Shown piece after piece: positions 26,163 to 34,920 of a DNA stretch of 64,000 bases (positions are counted from its first letter, which is position 1; every line of letters starts with the position of its first letter). The DNA is from Actinomycetota bacterium (GTDB lineage Bacteria; Actinomycetota; Actinomycetes; Actinomycetales; Microbacteriaceae). The notes beneath the pieces were generated by a model that saw only the letters and a list, made by a program, of their open reading frames with translations, had not been told where the DNA came from and made no database searches. The stretch lies in NCBI GenBank assembly GCA_020160915.1, contig JAIUPK010000002.1, forward strand, positions 248,001 to 312,000, in the 5' to 3' direction. Made by a program: the position numbers and the translations under genes.

Positions 26163-27104
26163 ATGTTCACGTTCCTGGCCCGCCGAATAGCGTCGGGACT
26201 CGTTCTGATCGTCGTGGTATCAGCCATCGCGTTCACTCTCGTCTACAGCGACGGTAACCGGATCGCCCGGGTCATCCTCGGCCCGACCGCGTCGCAGGAG
26301 TCGGTGCAACAGCGCGCGGAGGAACTCGGACTCAACGACCCGCTTCCGGTGCAGTTCGCCCGATGGTTCGGGGGCCTCCTGCGAGGCGACCTGGGCAACT
26401 CCCTCAGCGACAACCGCTCGGTGATCGAGACGCTGTCATTGCGCATCCCGGTCACTCTCACGTTGGTGGTCTTCACCCTCATCGTCACCGTCATCATCGC
26501 GGTGGCCATCGGACTCTTCAGCGCCTACAAGGGCGGCTGGATGGACAGCGCGTTGCGCATCTTCGGAGTCTTCGGGTTCGCGACCCCTCACTTCATCATC
26601 GCCATCGCCCTGGTCGCGATCTTCGCCTTGGCACTCGGCGTTCTCCCCGCTACCGGGTACGTGCCTCCCGGCAAGTCGGTCGAGAAGTGGATCGCGTCGC
26701 TCATCCTCCCGGTCACGGCTCTGGCGGTCGGGACAATCGCGTCCGCCTCTCAGCAGATCCGGGGCGCGGTTCGCGATGTGCTGCGTCAGGACTACATCCG
26801 CACGTTGCGCAGCCGCGGCATCCCGCTGCCCGCCATCTACCTGCGGCACGCCCTCAAGAACGCCAGCGCTCCCGGGCTGACCACGGTCGCTCTCCAGTTC
26901 ATCGGACTGCTCGGCGGCGCCGTAGTCATCGAGCGTGTCTTCGCCCTGCCCGGACTGGGCACCCTCATCATCGACTCGGCCCTCAAGTCAGACATCCCCG
27001 TGATCATGGGAACCGTGTTGTTCAGCGTGGTCGTCGTCGTGGTCGTCAACGTCGTCGTCGACCTCACGATCGCGTGGGCCAATCCGAAAGCGAGAAACCG
27101 ATGA
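26163..27104 (+). CDS. ABC transporter permease, OppB/DppB type
   Basis: 313 residues with about six membrane segments. The first is right at the N-terminus (LVLIVVVSAIAFTLV), with the usual extracytoplasmic loop after it (LGLNDPLPVQFARWFGGLLRGDLGNSL). The coupling EAA-like loop is DYIRTLRSRGIPLPAIYLRHAL near residue 215. It forms the first transmembrane subunit of the rhamnoside importer. The stop overlaps the ATG of the next gene (ATGA), so production of the two halves is coupled. Confidence 0.88.
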   Translation: MFTFLARRIASGLVLIVVVSAIAFTLVYSDGNRIARVILGPTASQESVQQRAEELGLNDPLPVQFARWFGGLLRGDLGNSLSDNRSVIETLSLRIPVTLTLVVFTLIVTVIIAVAIGLFSAYKGGWMDSALRIFGVFGFATPHFIIAIALVAIFALALGVLPATGYVPPGKSVEKWIASLILPVTALAVGTIASASQQIRGAVRDVLRQDYIRTLRSRGIPLPAIYLRHALKNASAPGLTTVALQFIGLLGGAVVIERVFALPGLGTLIIDSALKSDIPVIMGTVLFSVVVVVVVNVVVDLTIAWANPKARNR

Positions 27105-28867
27105 GCGTCGAACTCGGACTGCCCGCCACGGCAGAGCCCGGTACCTTCGTCCGTTTGGGGATGGTGCGCCGACTGGTCAAGAAGCCGACCGTCATCGTCG
27201 CGGTCGTGATCCTTGCCGTGGCTCTGTTCTTCGCCGTGTTCGGACGACTGCTCGCGCCGTTCGACCCGAACTACTCGGTGCTCGACATGATCAACATGCA
27301 GCCGTTCCAGTCCGACTTCATCCTCGGTGGGGACCGCGCGGGGCGCGACATCCTCAGTCGGCTCATGTTCGCGACAGCCAACAGTCTCGGCGGTGCTGCG
27401 ATCGCGGTCGTGGTGTCGACCCTTCTCGGCGTCACGTCGGGCCTGCTGGCTGGCTATTACTCGGGAACCATCGACGCGATCGGAGCCTGGGTCTCCAACG
27501 TGATCCAGGCTCTGCCCGGCATCATCGTGCTGATCGCGGTCTACGTCGTGGCGGGCCCGTCCACCGTGGTGAGCATGACTGTCGTGGGTATCCTGTTCGC
27601 GCCGGCGTATTTCCGGCTCGTGCGCAACGTGGTGATAGCGGTTCGCAACGAGCTCTATGTCGACGCGGCGAAGGTCGCGGGCCTCTCCGACGCGCGCATC
27701 ATCGGGCGTCACGTGCTGGTGGTGGTGCGGGCACCGATCATCATCGAGATGGCATTCGTCGCCGGGTTCGCACTGGTGATCCAGGCCAGCCTGGAGTTCA
27801 TCGGTCTCGGCTCGCCGGAGAACCCCACCTGGGGCGGAATGCTTCAGGACTCGTTCAACGCGCTCTACATCTCTCCGCTGGCCATCCTCTGGCCGGCCGC
27901 CGCGATCATCCTCACCGTGCTCGCCTTCGTACTGATCTCCAATGCCGTGCGCGACACCCTGGGGGACCCGCGCAACAGCGCCGGACGCAAGCGGCGCGCT
28001 GTCCAGGTCGATGCTCAGACGCAGGTGGAGGCATCCGACGCGTTCCTCAGCGTGAGCAACCTGTCCATCGCCTACCCGCTCTCCGCTCACGAGACCCGCG
28101 AGGTGGTCAAGGGGGTCAGCCTCGAGGTGAATCGCGGCGAGGTGCTCGGCCTGGTGGGCGAGAGCGGTTCCGGCAAGACTCAGACGGCGTTCGCGATCCT
28201 CGGGCTTCTACCGGAGGAGGCGATCGTCGCCTCCGGACGCATCGCTCTCGGCGGGCGGTCGCTGCTCGGGCTCTCCGAGAAGCAGCTCAATGCCCTGCGC
28301 GGAAACGACATCGCCTACGTGCCTCAGGAACCGATGACGAACCTCGATCCCGCCTTCACCGTGGGACAGCAGTTCGACTTCGCGATGCGCAAGAAGCTCA
28401 AGCTCACCAAGGCGCAGACCAAGGAGCGTGCGATCGCCCTGCTCGCCCGGGTCAACATCAATGACCCCGAACGGGTGCACGGTCTCTACCCCCACCAGCT
28501 GTCGGGTGGGATGGCGCAGCGCGTACTCATCGCGATCGCGGTCTCGTGCGACCCCGCGCTGCTGATCGCCGACGAGCCGACCACCGCACTCGACGTCACC
28601 GTGCAGGCCGAAGTGCTCGACCTGCTGCGAGACCTCCAGCGCGAGCGTTCCATGGCGATGATCCTGGTCACCCACAACTTCGGCGTCGTCGCCGACATCT
28701 GCGACCGGGTGGCCGTGATGAAGGACGGTCGCGTGGTGGAGACCGGGGACACCCGGTCGATCATCAGGGAGCCGCAGGATCCGTACACCCAGTTGCTGCT
28801 GGCATCCGTGCTCGACAACGCCCCGATGCGAGCGCCGCTCGATGCCGAGAAGGAGACCGCCTCATGA
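27101..28867 (+). CDS. Fused ABC permease (DppC type) and ATPase (DppD type)
   Basis: 588 residues joining two normally separate subunits. Residues about 1-295 are the second permease, with an N-terminal membrane segment, VLDMINMQPFQSDFILGGDRAGRDILSR, and the coupling loop NELYVDAAKVAGLSDARIIGRH. After a polar linker, residues about 305-588 form an ABC ATPase with Walker A GESGSGKT near 352, Q-loop YVPQEPM, signature LSGGMAQRV near 466, Walker B LLIADEPT near 486 and H-loop VTHNFG near 522. There is no frameshift or stop at the junction, so the fusion looks genuine. The ATG at 27101 overlaps the upstream stop. Confidence 0.88.
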   Translation: MSVELGLPATAEPGTFVRLGMVRRLVKKPTVIVAVVILAVALFFAVFGRLLAPFDPNYSVLDMINMQPFQSDFILGGDRAGRDILSRLMFATANSLGGAAIAVVVSTLLGVTSGLLAGYYSGTIDAIGAWVSNVIQALPGIIVLIAVYVVAGPSTVVSMTVVGILFAPAYFRLVRNVVIAVRNELYVDAAKVAGLSDARIIGRHVLVVVRAPIIIEMAFVAGFALVIQASLEFIGLGSPENPTWGGMLQDSFNALYISPLAILWPAAAIILTVLAFVLISNAVRDTLGDPRNSAGRKRRAVQVDAQTQVEASDAFLSVSNLSIAYPLSAHETREVVKGVSLEVNRGEVLGLVGESGSGKTQTAFAILGLLPEEAIVASGRIALGGRSLLGLSEKQLNALRGNDIAYVPQEPMTNLDPAFTVGQQFDFAMRKKLKLTKAQTKERAIALLARVNINDPERVHGLYPHQLSGGMAQRVLIAIAVSCDPALLIADEPTTALDVTVQAEVLDLLRDLQRERSMAMILVTHNFGVVADICDRVAVMKDGRVVETGDTRSIIREPQDPYTQLLLASVLDNAPMRAPLDAEKETAS

Positions 28868-29733
28868 CCGGCGCGCACGAGACCCTGCTGAGCATCCGCG
28901 ACGTGGTGATCGAGTACAAGCGCAGCGGCTGGCGTGCACAGCCGAACCGAGTGCTGCACTCGGTGTCGCTCGACATCCGCGAGGGCGAGACTGTCGGCCT
29001 GGTGGGGGAGTCCGGTTCGGGCAAGACCACGCTGGGTCGGGGCATCCTCGGTCTCGTGCCGATCGCATCCGGAACCGTCACCTACGACGGGCGGGACATC
29101 ACACACGTGTCGCGGCGGGAACGGCGCGGCCTGGCCAAGGAGATCCAGGTCGTGTTCCAGGATCCCTACTCGTCGCTCAACCCCTCTCTGCTGGTGTCCG
29201 ACATCCTCTCCGAGCCACTGCGGGCGGCAGGTGTCGCCGGTGGGGAGGCCCGGGCGCGCGTGAAGGATCTGCTCGACCGTGTCGGCCTGCCGACGGACGC
29301 ATCGCACCGCTACCCCAGCGAGTTCTCGGGCGGTCAGCGCCAACGCATCGCCATCGCGCGTGCGCTCGCGCTCGAACCCCGGTTGATCGTCTGCGACGAG
29401 CCCGTGAGCGCCCTCGACCTCTCCACGCAGGCCCGCGTGCTGGATCTGCTGGTCGAGATCCAGGAGCGCACCGGGGTCGCGCTGCTGGTGATCTCACACG
29501 ACCTCTCCGTGGTCAGGGCGGTCTGTCACCGTGTGGCAGTCATGTACCACGGCGAGATCGTCGAGCAGGGCACCACGGCCCAAGTCATCGACGACCCGCA
29601 GCACGACTACACGAAGCGCCTTCTGCTCGCGGCACCCGTGTCCGACCCGGACGAGCAGCAGAAGCGCCGGGAGGCCCGCCGACTGCTCAACGAGACCGCG
29701 CTCGCCGCGGATCGTGAGAGTGTCGGTGCCTGA
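28864..29733 (+). CDS. ABC transporter ATP-binding protein, DppF/OppF type
   Basis: 289 residues from the ATG overlapping the upstream stop. Walker A is GESGSGKTT near residue 50, Q-loop VVFQDPYSSLNP, signature FSGGQRQRI near 155, Walker B LIVCDEPVSALD near 175, and H-loop VISHDLS. The C-terminal tail (DPQHDYTKRLLLAAPVSDPDE) is typical of the oligopeptide/dipeptide importer class. It pairs with the ATPase half of the fused protein to power uptake. Confidence 0.9.
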   Translation: MTGAHETLLSIRDVVIEYKRSGWRAQPNRVLHSVSLDIREGETVGLVGESGSGKTTLGRGILGLVPIASGTVTYDGRDITHVSRRERRGLAKEIQVVFQDPYSSLNPSLLVSDILSEPLRAAGVAGGEARARVKDLLDRVGLPTDASHRYPSEFSGGQRQRIAIARALALEPRLIVCDEPVSALDLSTQARVLDLLVEIQERTGVALLVISHDLSVVRAVCHRVAVMYHGEIVEQGTTAQVIDDPQHDYTKRLLLAAPVSDPDEQQKRREARRLLNETALAADRESVGA

Positions 29734-30931
29734 CCGGATCGATCGCCTGCGAGTCGAGAGCGAGGTTCCGCTGGTTCTGCGCGCCGGGAACGATCGACTC
29801 GCCGTGAGGGGTGCCGACCATCTCGAGCAGACCGACGGAGGTCTGCGGGTACACCGGTTGCCCGAGCGAGCGATTCGACGCATCCACACCGAGTTCTTCC
29901 GATCGGTCGAACCTCAGGCTTCGGGGGTGCGCCTGGCGGCGCGGTCCCAGGCGTCGTGGATCGAGCTGACTCTTCGGACTGTCGCGCTGACGGTGGAGGG
30001 CGACGACCCGCTGTCATTCTGGGGGCGGATCGACCTGGTGATCGACGGTCGCCAGCACGGGTCGGTCGCACTCGCACCAAGTGCGGTTCGCACCGTCGAC
30101 TTCCTGACGAACAGCTCGACGGTCACACCCGGCGAGCCCCTGACGGTGCGGTTCGCCGATCTGCCAGCCAGTGACAAGACCATCGAGATGTGGTTGCCCC
30201 ACGATGTCGAAGTGACGCTCATCGACGTGCGCGCGGATGCGCCGCTGGCGGTGCCCGACGACGACCGGCCGGTCTGGGTCAACTACGGCAGTTCGATCAG
30301 TCACGGATTCAACGCGGCAGGACCGACCGGTACCTGGCCGGCCGTCGCGGCGACGACCGTCGATGTCGACCTGGTCAACCTCGGCTTCAGCGGCAGCGCA
30401 CTGCTCGACTCGTTCGTCGCTGAGGCCATCCGCGACCGTCCGGCCGACATCATCAGCCTCGAGATCGGAACGAACGTGGTCAACCACGACGCCTTCCGGG
30501 TGCGCACGTTCGTGCCCGCGGTGCACGCGTTCCTCGACATCATCCGGCAGGGGCATCCCACCTCGCCGCTGTGGGTGGTCTCGTCGGTCCTCTGTCCTAT
30601 CGTCGAGGATCGCCCGGGCCCGACGACGATGGTCGGACCGCCGGGCGAGCGAACCGCCATCGCCGAGGGACTGCCGGAGGACCTGGTGCGAGGTCGCCTG
30701 AGTCTCGGGTTGATCCGCGACCTGCTTGCCGCTGTCGTCGCCTCGCGGGCGGCTGAGGATCCGAACCTGCACTACCTCGACGGCCGCCTGCTCTACGGCG
30801 AGACGGAGCACGAGGCGATGCCCATGGTCGATGGCCTGCATCCGGATGCGCCGGCGCAGCTGCACATCGGACGTCGCTTCGCCGAGCTGGTGCTCGAGCC
30901 CACCGTGAACACCCGAGAAAGGGGTGACTGA
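29726..30931 (+). CDS. SGNH/GDSL hydrolase (putative carbohydrate esterase)
   Basis: About 401 residues. In-frame GTGs occur at 29714, 29720 and 29726; the last is chosen for the short overlap with the ATPase stop and GAGAG ahead of it. An N-terminal beta-rich domain of about 170 residues precedes the SGNH domain. Block I is NYGSSISHG near residue 188 with the nucleophile Ser. The GxN-type block is EIGTNVVNHD near 248, and block V is DGLHPDAPAQ near 369 with the Asp/His pair. No signal peptide. It probably removes acyl groups from imported rhamnosides; this role comes from its place in the transporter operon. Confidence 0.78.
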   Translation: MPDRIDRLRVESEVPLVLRAGNDRLAVRGADHLEQTDGGLRVHRLPERAIRRIHTEFFRSVEPQASGVRLAARSQASWIELTLRTVALTVEGDDPLSFWGRIDLVIDGRQHGSVALAPSAVRTVDFLTNSSTVTPGEPLTVRFADLPASDKTIEMWLPHDVEVTLIDVRADAPLAVPDDDRPVWVNYGSSISHGFNAAGPTGTWPAVAATTVDVDLVNLGFSGSALLDSFVAEAIRDRPADIISLEIGTNVVNHDAFRVRTFVPAVHAFLDIIRQGHPTSPLWVVSSVLCPIVEDRPGPTTMVGPPGERTAIAEGLPEDLVRGRLSLGLIRDLLAAVVASRAAEDPNLHYLDGRLLYGETEHEAMPMVDGLHPDAPAQLHIGRRFAELVLEPTVNTRERGD

Positions 30932-30932
30932 C

Positions 30933-31919
30933 ATGTCCCATTCCGTGCGTGCCGTCGTCTCGGCCCGGCCCGACCAGGTCGCTGTCGAGGAGATCTCCCT
31001 CGCGCCGCTCGGCGCCGACCAGGTGATGATCCGAACCCTGCATTCGGGGGTGAGCACCGGCACCGACAAGTGGGTGCTTCAGGGCAAGTTCACGTGGGGC
31101 AACGCCCAGTACCCGCTGTGCCCCGGCTATCAGAGGGTCGGGGTGATCGAGGAGCTCGGCGCCGACGTCACGGCGTTCCGGGTCGGGCAGGTCGTTGCGA
31201 CGACGACGAGCGTAGGTCTCGAGGGCGTGCATCCGTTCTGGGGGGCACACATTGAGCGCGCCGCCTCAGCGCAGGGGGCGGTCTACCCTGCAGACGGAGT
31301 CGACCCCCGGGCCGCCTCGCTCTTCGTGTCGGCACAGGTCGGCTACAACGCGGCGTCGCGAGTGACCGGTGCGCCGGGCGACGGTGTCATTGTCGTGGGC
31401 GACGGCATCATCGGGTCGTCGGCCGCTCTCTGCGCGCGAGCGCGGGGCTTCCGGGTGCTCATGGTGGGGCGTCACGACACTCGTCTTGCACCGCTCGCCG
31501 AGCTGGGCATCCACACTCTCAACAGTCGAACCGGGTCGCTCGACGCGGTCGCGTCCTTCGATCCGGTCGCGGCGATCGACACGATCCACAGCCTCGACTC
31601 GTTCGCCACCTACTTCCCTGCCCTGCCGATCCGGTCGGGTCAGGTCGTCTTCAGCGGTCACAGCCCGGGAGGCGTCACCACCTGGGGTGACATGGAGGCG
31701 ATGCAGAAGAAGGAGCTCACGGCGCATTTCGTGTCCGGCTGGACTCCCGAGCGCCTCACCGCGACCCTGCAGCTCATGCGATCAGGCGATCTCCCCCTGG
31801 AGCGGCTGGTCGGCTCTGTAGCGCGCGGTACGGAGGCGATCGTAGGCCTTCTCACCGACGTCATCAACGGTGGCCTCGAACCGGTCGCCGCAACCATCGA
31901 GTGGGGGGACCCGTCATGA
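30933..31919 (+). CDS. Medium-chain dehydrogenase/reductase, non-zinc-type
   Basis: 328 residues from the ATG at 30933, 2 bases after the preceding stop, with GAAAGGGG as ribosome site. It has a GroES-like N-terminal domain (SGVSTGTDKWVLQGKF, PLCPGYQRVGVIEELG) and a Rossmann domain (VIVVGDGIIGSSAALCARARG near 145). The usual catalytic-zinc Cys and GHE residues are not seen: STGTD replaces CGTD and PGYQ replaces GHE. BchC-like proteins share this look. Substrate unknown; oxidation or reduction of a sugar released from the imported rhamnoside is possible. Confidence 0.7.
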   Translation: MSHSVRAVVSARPDQVAVEEISLAPLGADQVMIRTLHSGVSTGTDKWVLQGKFTWGNAQYPLCPGYQRVGVIEELGADVTAFRVGQVVATTTSVGLEGVHPFWGAHIERAASAQGAVYPADGVDPRAASLFVSAQVGYNAASRVTGAPGDGVIVVGDGIIGSSAALCARARGFRVLMVGRHDTRLAPLAELGIHTLNSRTGSLDAVASFDPVAAIDTIHSLDSFATYFPALPIRSGQVVFSGHSPGGVTTWGDMEAMQKKELTAHFVSGWTPERLTATLQLMRSGDLPLERLVGSVARGTEAIVGLLTDVINGGLEPVAATIEWGDPS

Positions 31920-32839
31920 AGATCGTCATCACCGGAGCAGCGGGGGGAATCGGCCGTCGCGTCACCGCCGCCCTCGAGCAGGCCCACGACCTCCTTCTGG
32001 TCGACTCCGTGGCGCCCGAGGAGGCCACGGTCTTCGACATGAAGTCACCGACCGGGCGGCGGCTCGCGCCGCTCACTCCGAATGTGCCCTACGTGCGCGC
32101 CGACATCGGCGAGCCCGCAGCACTGGCCGACACCTTCCGTGGCGCCGACGCCGTCATCCATCTGGCCGGCTGGCCCACCGGTGAGTGGGACAACGCGATG
32201 CAGATCATGACCACGAACGTGCTCGGCACGTTCTCGGTGTACACCGCCGCGCGGGATGCGGGGGTGCGGCGGGTGGTCAACGCCTCGAGCATCAACGCCT
32301 TCGGCTCGTTCTTCTGGAGGGTGCACCCCGAGAGTCCGGTGCGCAGCCGCCTCCCGTTGTCCGAGGACGAGCGACGGGTCCCCGAGGACCCATACAGCCT
32401 GAGCAAAGGTGTCACCGAGGAGATCGGTGAAACGTTCCGGCGGGCCTGGGGGATCGAGGCCGTGAACCTGCGCTTCGCTGCGGTGTGGTCGGAGGAGAAG
32501 TACGAGGAGCTCCTGACGACCGGCCTGCCGGTCACGGAGGCGTGGGCCGACGACCTCTTCCAGTGGGTTCACCCCAACGATGTACGTGACGGCATCATCC
32601 TCGCGGCAACGGTTGACCAGACTACGAGTGAGCCCATCGTGCTCGCGGCCGCCGATACGCGGGCACCCGAGGATACGCTCGAGCTCATCCGCCGATTCAA
32701 GCCGGAGTTGGAGCGGGAGTTGCGTGAGCCGCTTCCCGGCCGCAGTTCACTGCTGTCCATCACCCGCGCACGATCCTTCCTCGGGTTCGAGCCCCGGCAT
32801 TCGTTCGCTGCCGCCGCGCAGTCCGACGGACAGCGCTAG
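31916..32839 (+). CDS. NAD-dependent epimerase/dehydratase (extended SDR)
   Basis: 307 residues from the ATG overlapping the upstream stop; a 5-codon upstream start is possible but unneeded. The Rossmann loop is ITGAAGGIGRR at residues 5-15. VIHLAGWPTGEW, NASSINAFGSFF and YSLSKGVTEEIGE carry the catalytic Ser, Tyr and Lys. It resembles uronate dehydrogenase/UDP-glucose epimerase relatives. Last gene of the transporter operon. With the MDR protein it suggests the imported compound carries a second sugar besides rhamnose, such as a uronate; this is inference. Confidence 0.75.
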   Translation: MKIVITGAAGGIGRRVTAALEQAHDLLLVDSVAPEEATVFDMKSPTGRRLAPLTPNVPYVRADIGEPAALADTFRGADAVIHLAGWPTGEWDNAMQIMTTNVLGTFSVYTAARDAGVRRVVNASSINAFGSFFWRVHPESPVRSRLPLSEDERRVPEDPYSLSKGVTEEIGETFRRAWGIEAVNLRFAAVWSEEKYEELLTTGLPVTEAWADDLFQWVHPNDVRDGIILAATVDQTTSEPIVLAAADTRAPEDTLELIRRFKPELERELREPLPGRSSLLSITRARSFLGFEPRHSFAAAAQSDGQR

Positions 32840-32981
32840 CCCGTCAGGGCAGGCGCCCGATGGCTGATTGAGGCATGGTGGTTGCGACGATTACTCTTGA
32901 TCGACGAAGCACGATCGGCTCCGCGTCCCGATGGTCGAGGAGATTGCCGCTGGCGTCGGAGCAACTGATCAGGAGGTCGTC

Positions 32982-33983
32982 GTGACCGTGAGCGTTCGGG
33001 ATGTCGCCGCTGCCGCGGGTGTCTCGGTGGGCACGGTCTCGAATGTGCTCAACCGTCCCGACATCGTCGCGCCCGCGACGGTCGAGCGCGTCCAGGCGGC
33101 CATCGACTCGCTGGGCTTCATCCGCAACGATGCGGCACGTCAGCTGCGGGCGGGCAAGAGCCGGACCATCGGCATGGTCGTGCTGAACGTCGGCAACCCC
33201 TTCTTCACCGACGTGGCTCGTGGTGCGGAGGTGCGTGCGAGTGCGGCCGGTATGAGCCTGCTCCTCGGCAACAGCGACGAGAAGTACGACCGCGAGCTGG
33301 CCTACTTTGACCTGTTCGAGGAGCAGCGGGTGCACGGGCTGCTCGTCACGCCGGTGGGCGACGACCTGAGCCGTCTGGAGCGAATCAGCAACAACGGCAC
33401 GCCGGTGGTGCTTGTCGACCGTGAGGCCGATCCCAGCGCTTTCTCGTCTGTCTCGGTGGACGACGTCAGCGGGGGATTCCTCGCGACCCGCCACCTGCTG
33501 GACACGGGCCGTCGTCGGCTCGCCTTCGTCGGTGGGCCGGCGTCGATGCGTCAGGTCGCGGATCGTCTCGCGGGCGCCCGTCGGGCGGTCTCCGAGGAGT
33601 CCGGAGCCACGCTCGAGCACATCCCGACCGATTCGATGACCGTCGAGCACGGGCGCGCCGCGGGCGAATGGATTCGTCTGCGCAGTCGGTCCGATCGGCC
33701 GGAGGCCGTCTTCGCCGGCAACGATCTGGTCGCGTTGGGAGTGCTCCAGGGCCTCATGATGCACAACGACGTGCGCGTACCGGAGGACGTGGCCCTCATC
33801 GGCTACGACGACATCGACTTCGCCAGCGCCGCGGTCGTGCCACTGTCATCCATCAGGCAACCGCGAATGCTGATCGGGCACACCGGAGTGGACCTCCTGC
33901 TGCGGCTGGCCGATGAGGGCGCCGACCACGAGCGGGTCGTCTTCCAGCCGGAGCTCGTTGTCAGGTCGTCGACAGCCGGGTGA
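32982..33983 (+). CDS. LacI-family regulator (candidate rhamnose-regulon repressor)
   Basis: 333 residues from a GTG with AGGAGG five bases upstream; an ATG 17 codons earlier has no ribosome site. The HTH is VRDVAAAAGVSVGTVSNVLN, with hinge RAGKSRTIGM. The sensor domain has the usual VLNVGNPFFTDVA, VVLVDREAD, AVFAGNDLVALG and VALIGYDDIDFA blocks. It lies 142 bases after the transporter operon on the same strand. As the LacI protein closest to the three TGAAWCGWTTCA boxes it is the best candidate to bind them; the other LacI gene has its own distinct operator. No box is seen before this gene. Confidence 0.82.
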   Translation: MTVSVRDVAAAAGVSVGTVSNVLNRPDIVAPATVERVQAAIDSLGFIRNDAARQLRAGKSRTIGMVVLNVGNPFFTDVARGAEVRASAAGMSLLLGNSDEKYDRELAYFDLFEEQRVHGLLVTPVGDDLSRLERISNNGTPVVLVDREADPSAFSSVSVDDVSGGFLATRHLLDTGRRRLAFVGGPASMRQVADRLAGARRAVSEESGATLEHIPTDSMTVEHGRAAGEWIRLRSRSDRPEAVFAGNDLVALGVLQGLMMHNDVRVPEDVALIGYDDIDFASAAVVPLSSIRQPRMLIGHTGVDLLLRLADEGADHERVVFQPELVVRSSTAG

Positions 33984-33999
33984 GCCGGTCGTCGTCCGG

Positions 34000-34920
34000 T
34001 CACAGATCCAGCCGGATGACCCTGCCCCCGAGCGCCCACTCGGTGAGGTAGACCGCACCCGTCGGGCCCACCGCCAACCCGTGGGGGCTGTTGAGGCATC
34101 CCTCGCGGAACTCGGGTGCGACCACCTCGCCGTCGACGACCCGGTTGGGCCAGCCCTCCCGGTCGCTCCCGTGCGAGTCCGCAACGATCACGTGCACACG
34201 ATCGTTGCGGTCGATCCGCAGCAGCGCTCCCCGCAGGTCGGTCACCAGCAGGTCGTCCCCCCGCAGCGCCAGTGAACTCGGGGTGGGCATCGCGTCATCG
34301 GTGACCGCCCTGACGAACTCCCCATCGAGGGTGAGGAAGACCACTCGCTGGTTGCCGCGATCGGCGATGGCCACGAGCGGCTCGGGGCCGCGGTGGTCGA
34401 TCGCGATGCCGTGCGGGCAGTCGAAGCGCATCCCCGAAGTCGAGCCGTCGATGGTGCGGGTGTCTCCCGTCCCGCTCACCCGGTGCACCAGGCTGCGACC
34501 GTATCCGTCCGCTATCCAGAGGTCGCCGCGGTGGGCCGTGGCACCCGTCACGACGGCCGTCGAGGTGGGTTTCCATTGCTCCGCAAGGCCGTCGGTCCCC
34601 GGTTCCGTCAGGCGCGCAAGCATCGTGCCGTCGACCCTGATCCTGGTGAGCTGCCCGGACTGCCCCAAGGGGCCGGGGTCAGCGATCCACAGTTCGTTTC
34701 CGTCCGCACCCTCGATCGCTTCGATACCGTGCGCGTGTGCGGAGCCGGTCCACACGCCGTCGATGTCCCCGGTGTGCTCGTCGAGCAGCAGGAGCTCGCC
34801 TCCGCCGCTCGCCGAGATCACCAGCCGCCCGTCGGCGAGAACACCGATGCCCGAATGGGACCACCGATCCGTCGGAGTTCCCAGCAGCAGGGTCGTCCAG
34901 CCGACGGCGCTCAGCTCCAC
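34000..34920 (-). CDS. NHL-type beta-propeller protein
   Basis: 306 residues of repeating beta-propeller blades without signal peptide. Repeats such as HGIEAIEGADGNELWIADPG, HGIAIDHRGPEPLVAIADRGNQRV and HGLAVGPTGAVYLTEWALGG each carry the His-Gly-(I/L)-Ala plus aspartate pattern of NHL/SMP-30-like six-bladed propellers, which include lactonases, lyases and binding proteins. The ATG overlaps the end of the P450 gene by 10 bases, so it is co-translated with the P450. An enzymatic role (hydrolysing or rearranging the P450 product) is possible, but no catalytic set is certain. Confidence 0.65.
   Translation of the reverse strand: MELSAVGWTTLLLGTPTDRWSHSGIGVLADGRLVISASGGGELLLLDEHTGDIDGVWTGSAHAHGIEAIEGADGNELWIADPGPLGQSGQLTRIRVDGTMLARLTEPGTDGLAEQWKPTSTAVVTGATAHRGDLWIADGYGRSLVHRVSGTGDTRTIDGSTSGMRFDCPHGIAIDHRGPEPLVAIADRGNQRVVFLTLDGEFVRAVTDDAMPTPSSLALRGDDLLVTDLRGALLRIDRNDRVHVIVADSHGSDREGWPNRVVDGEVVAPEFREGCLNSPHGLAVGPTGAVYLTEWALGGRVIRLDL

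Noticed and set aside
32428-32439. TGAAACGTTCCG, similar to a rhamnose LacI box
   Set aside because: Inside the SDR coding sequence, only about 10 of 12 positions match, and no promoter is nearby.
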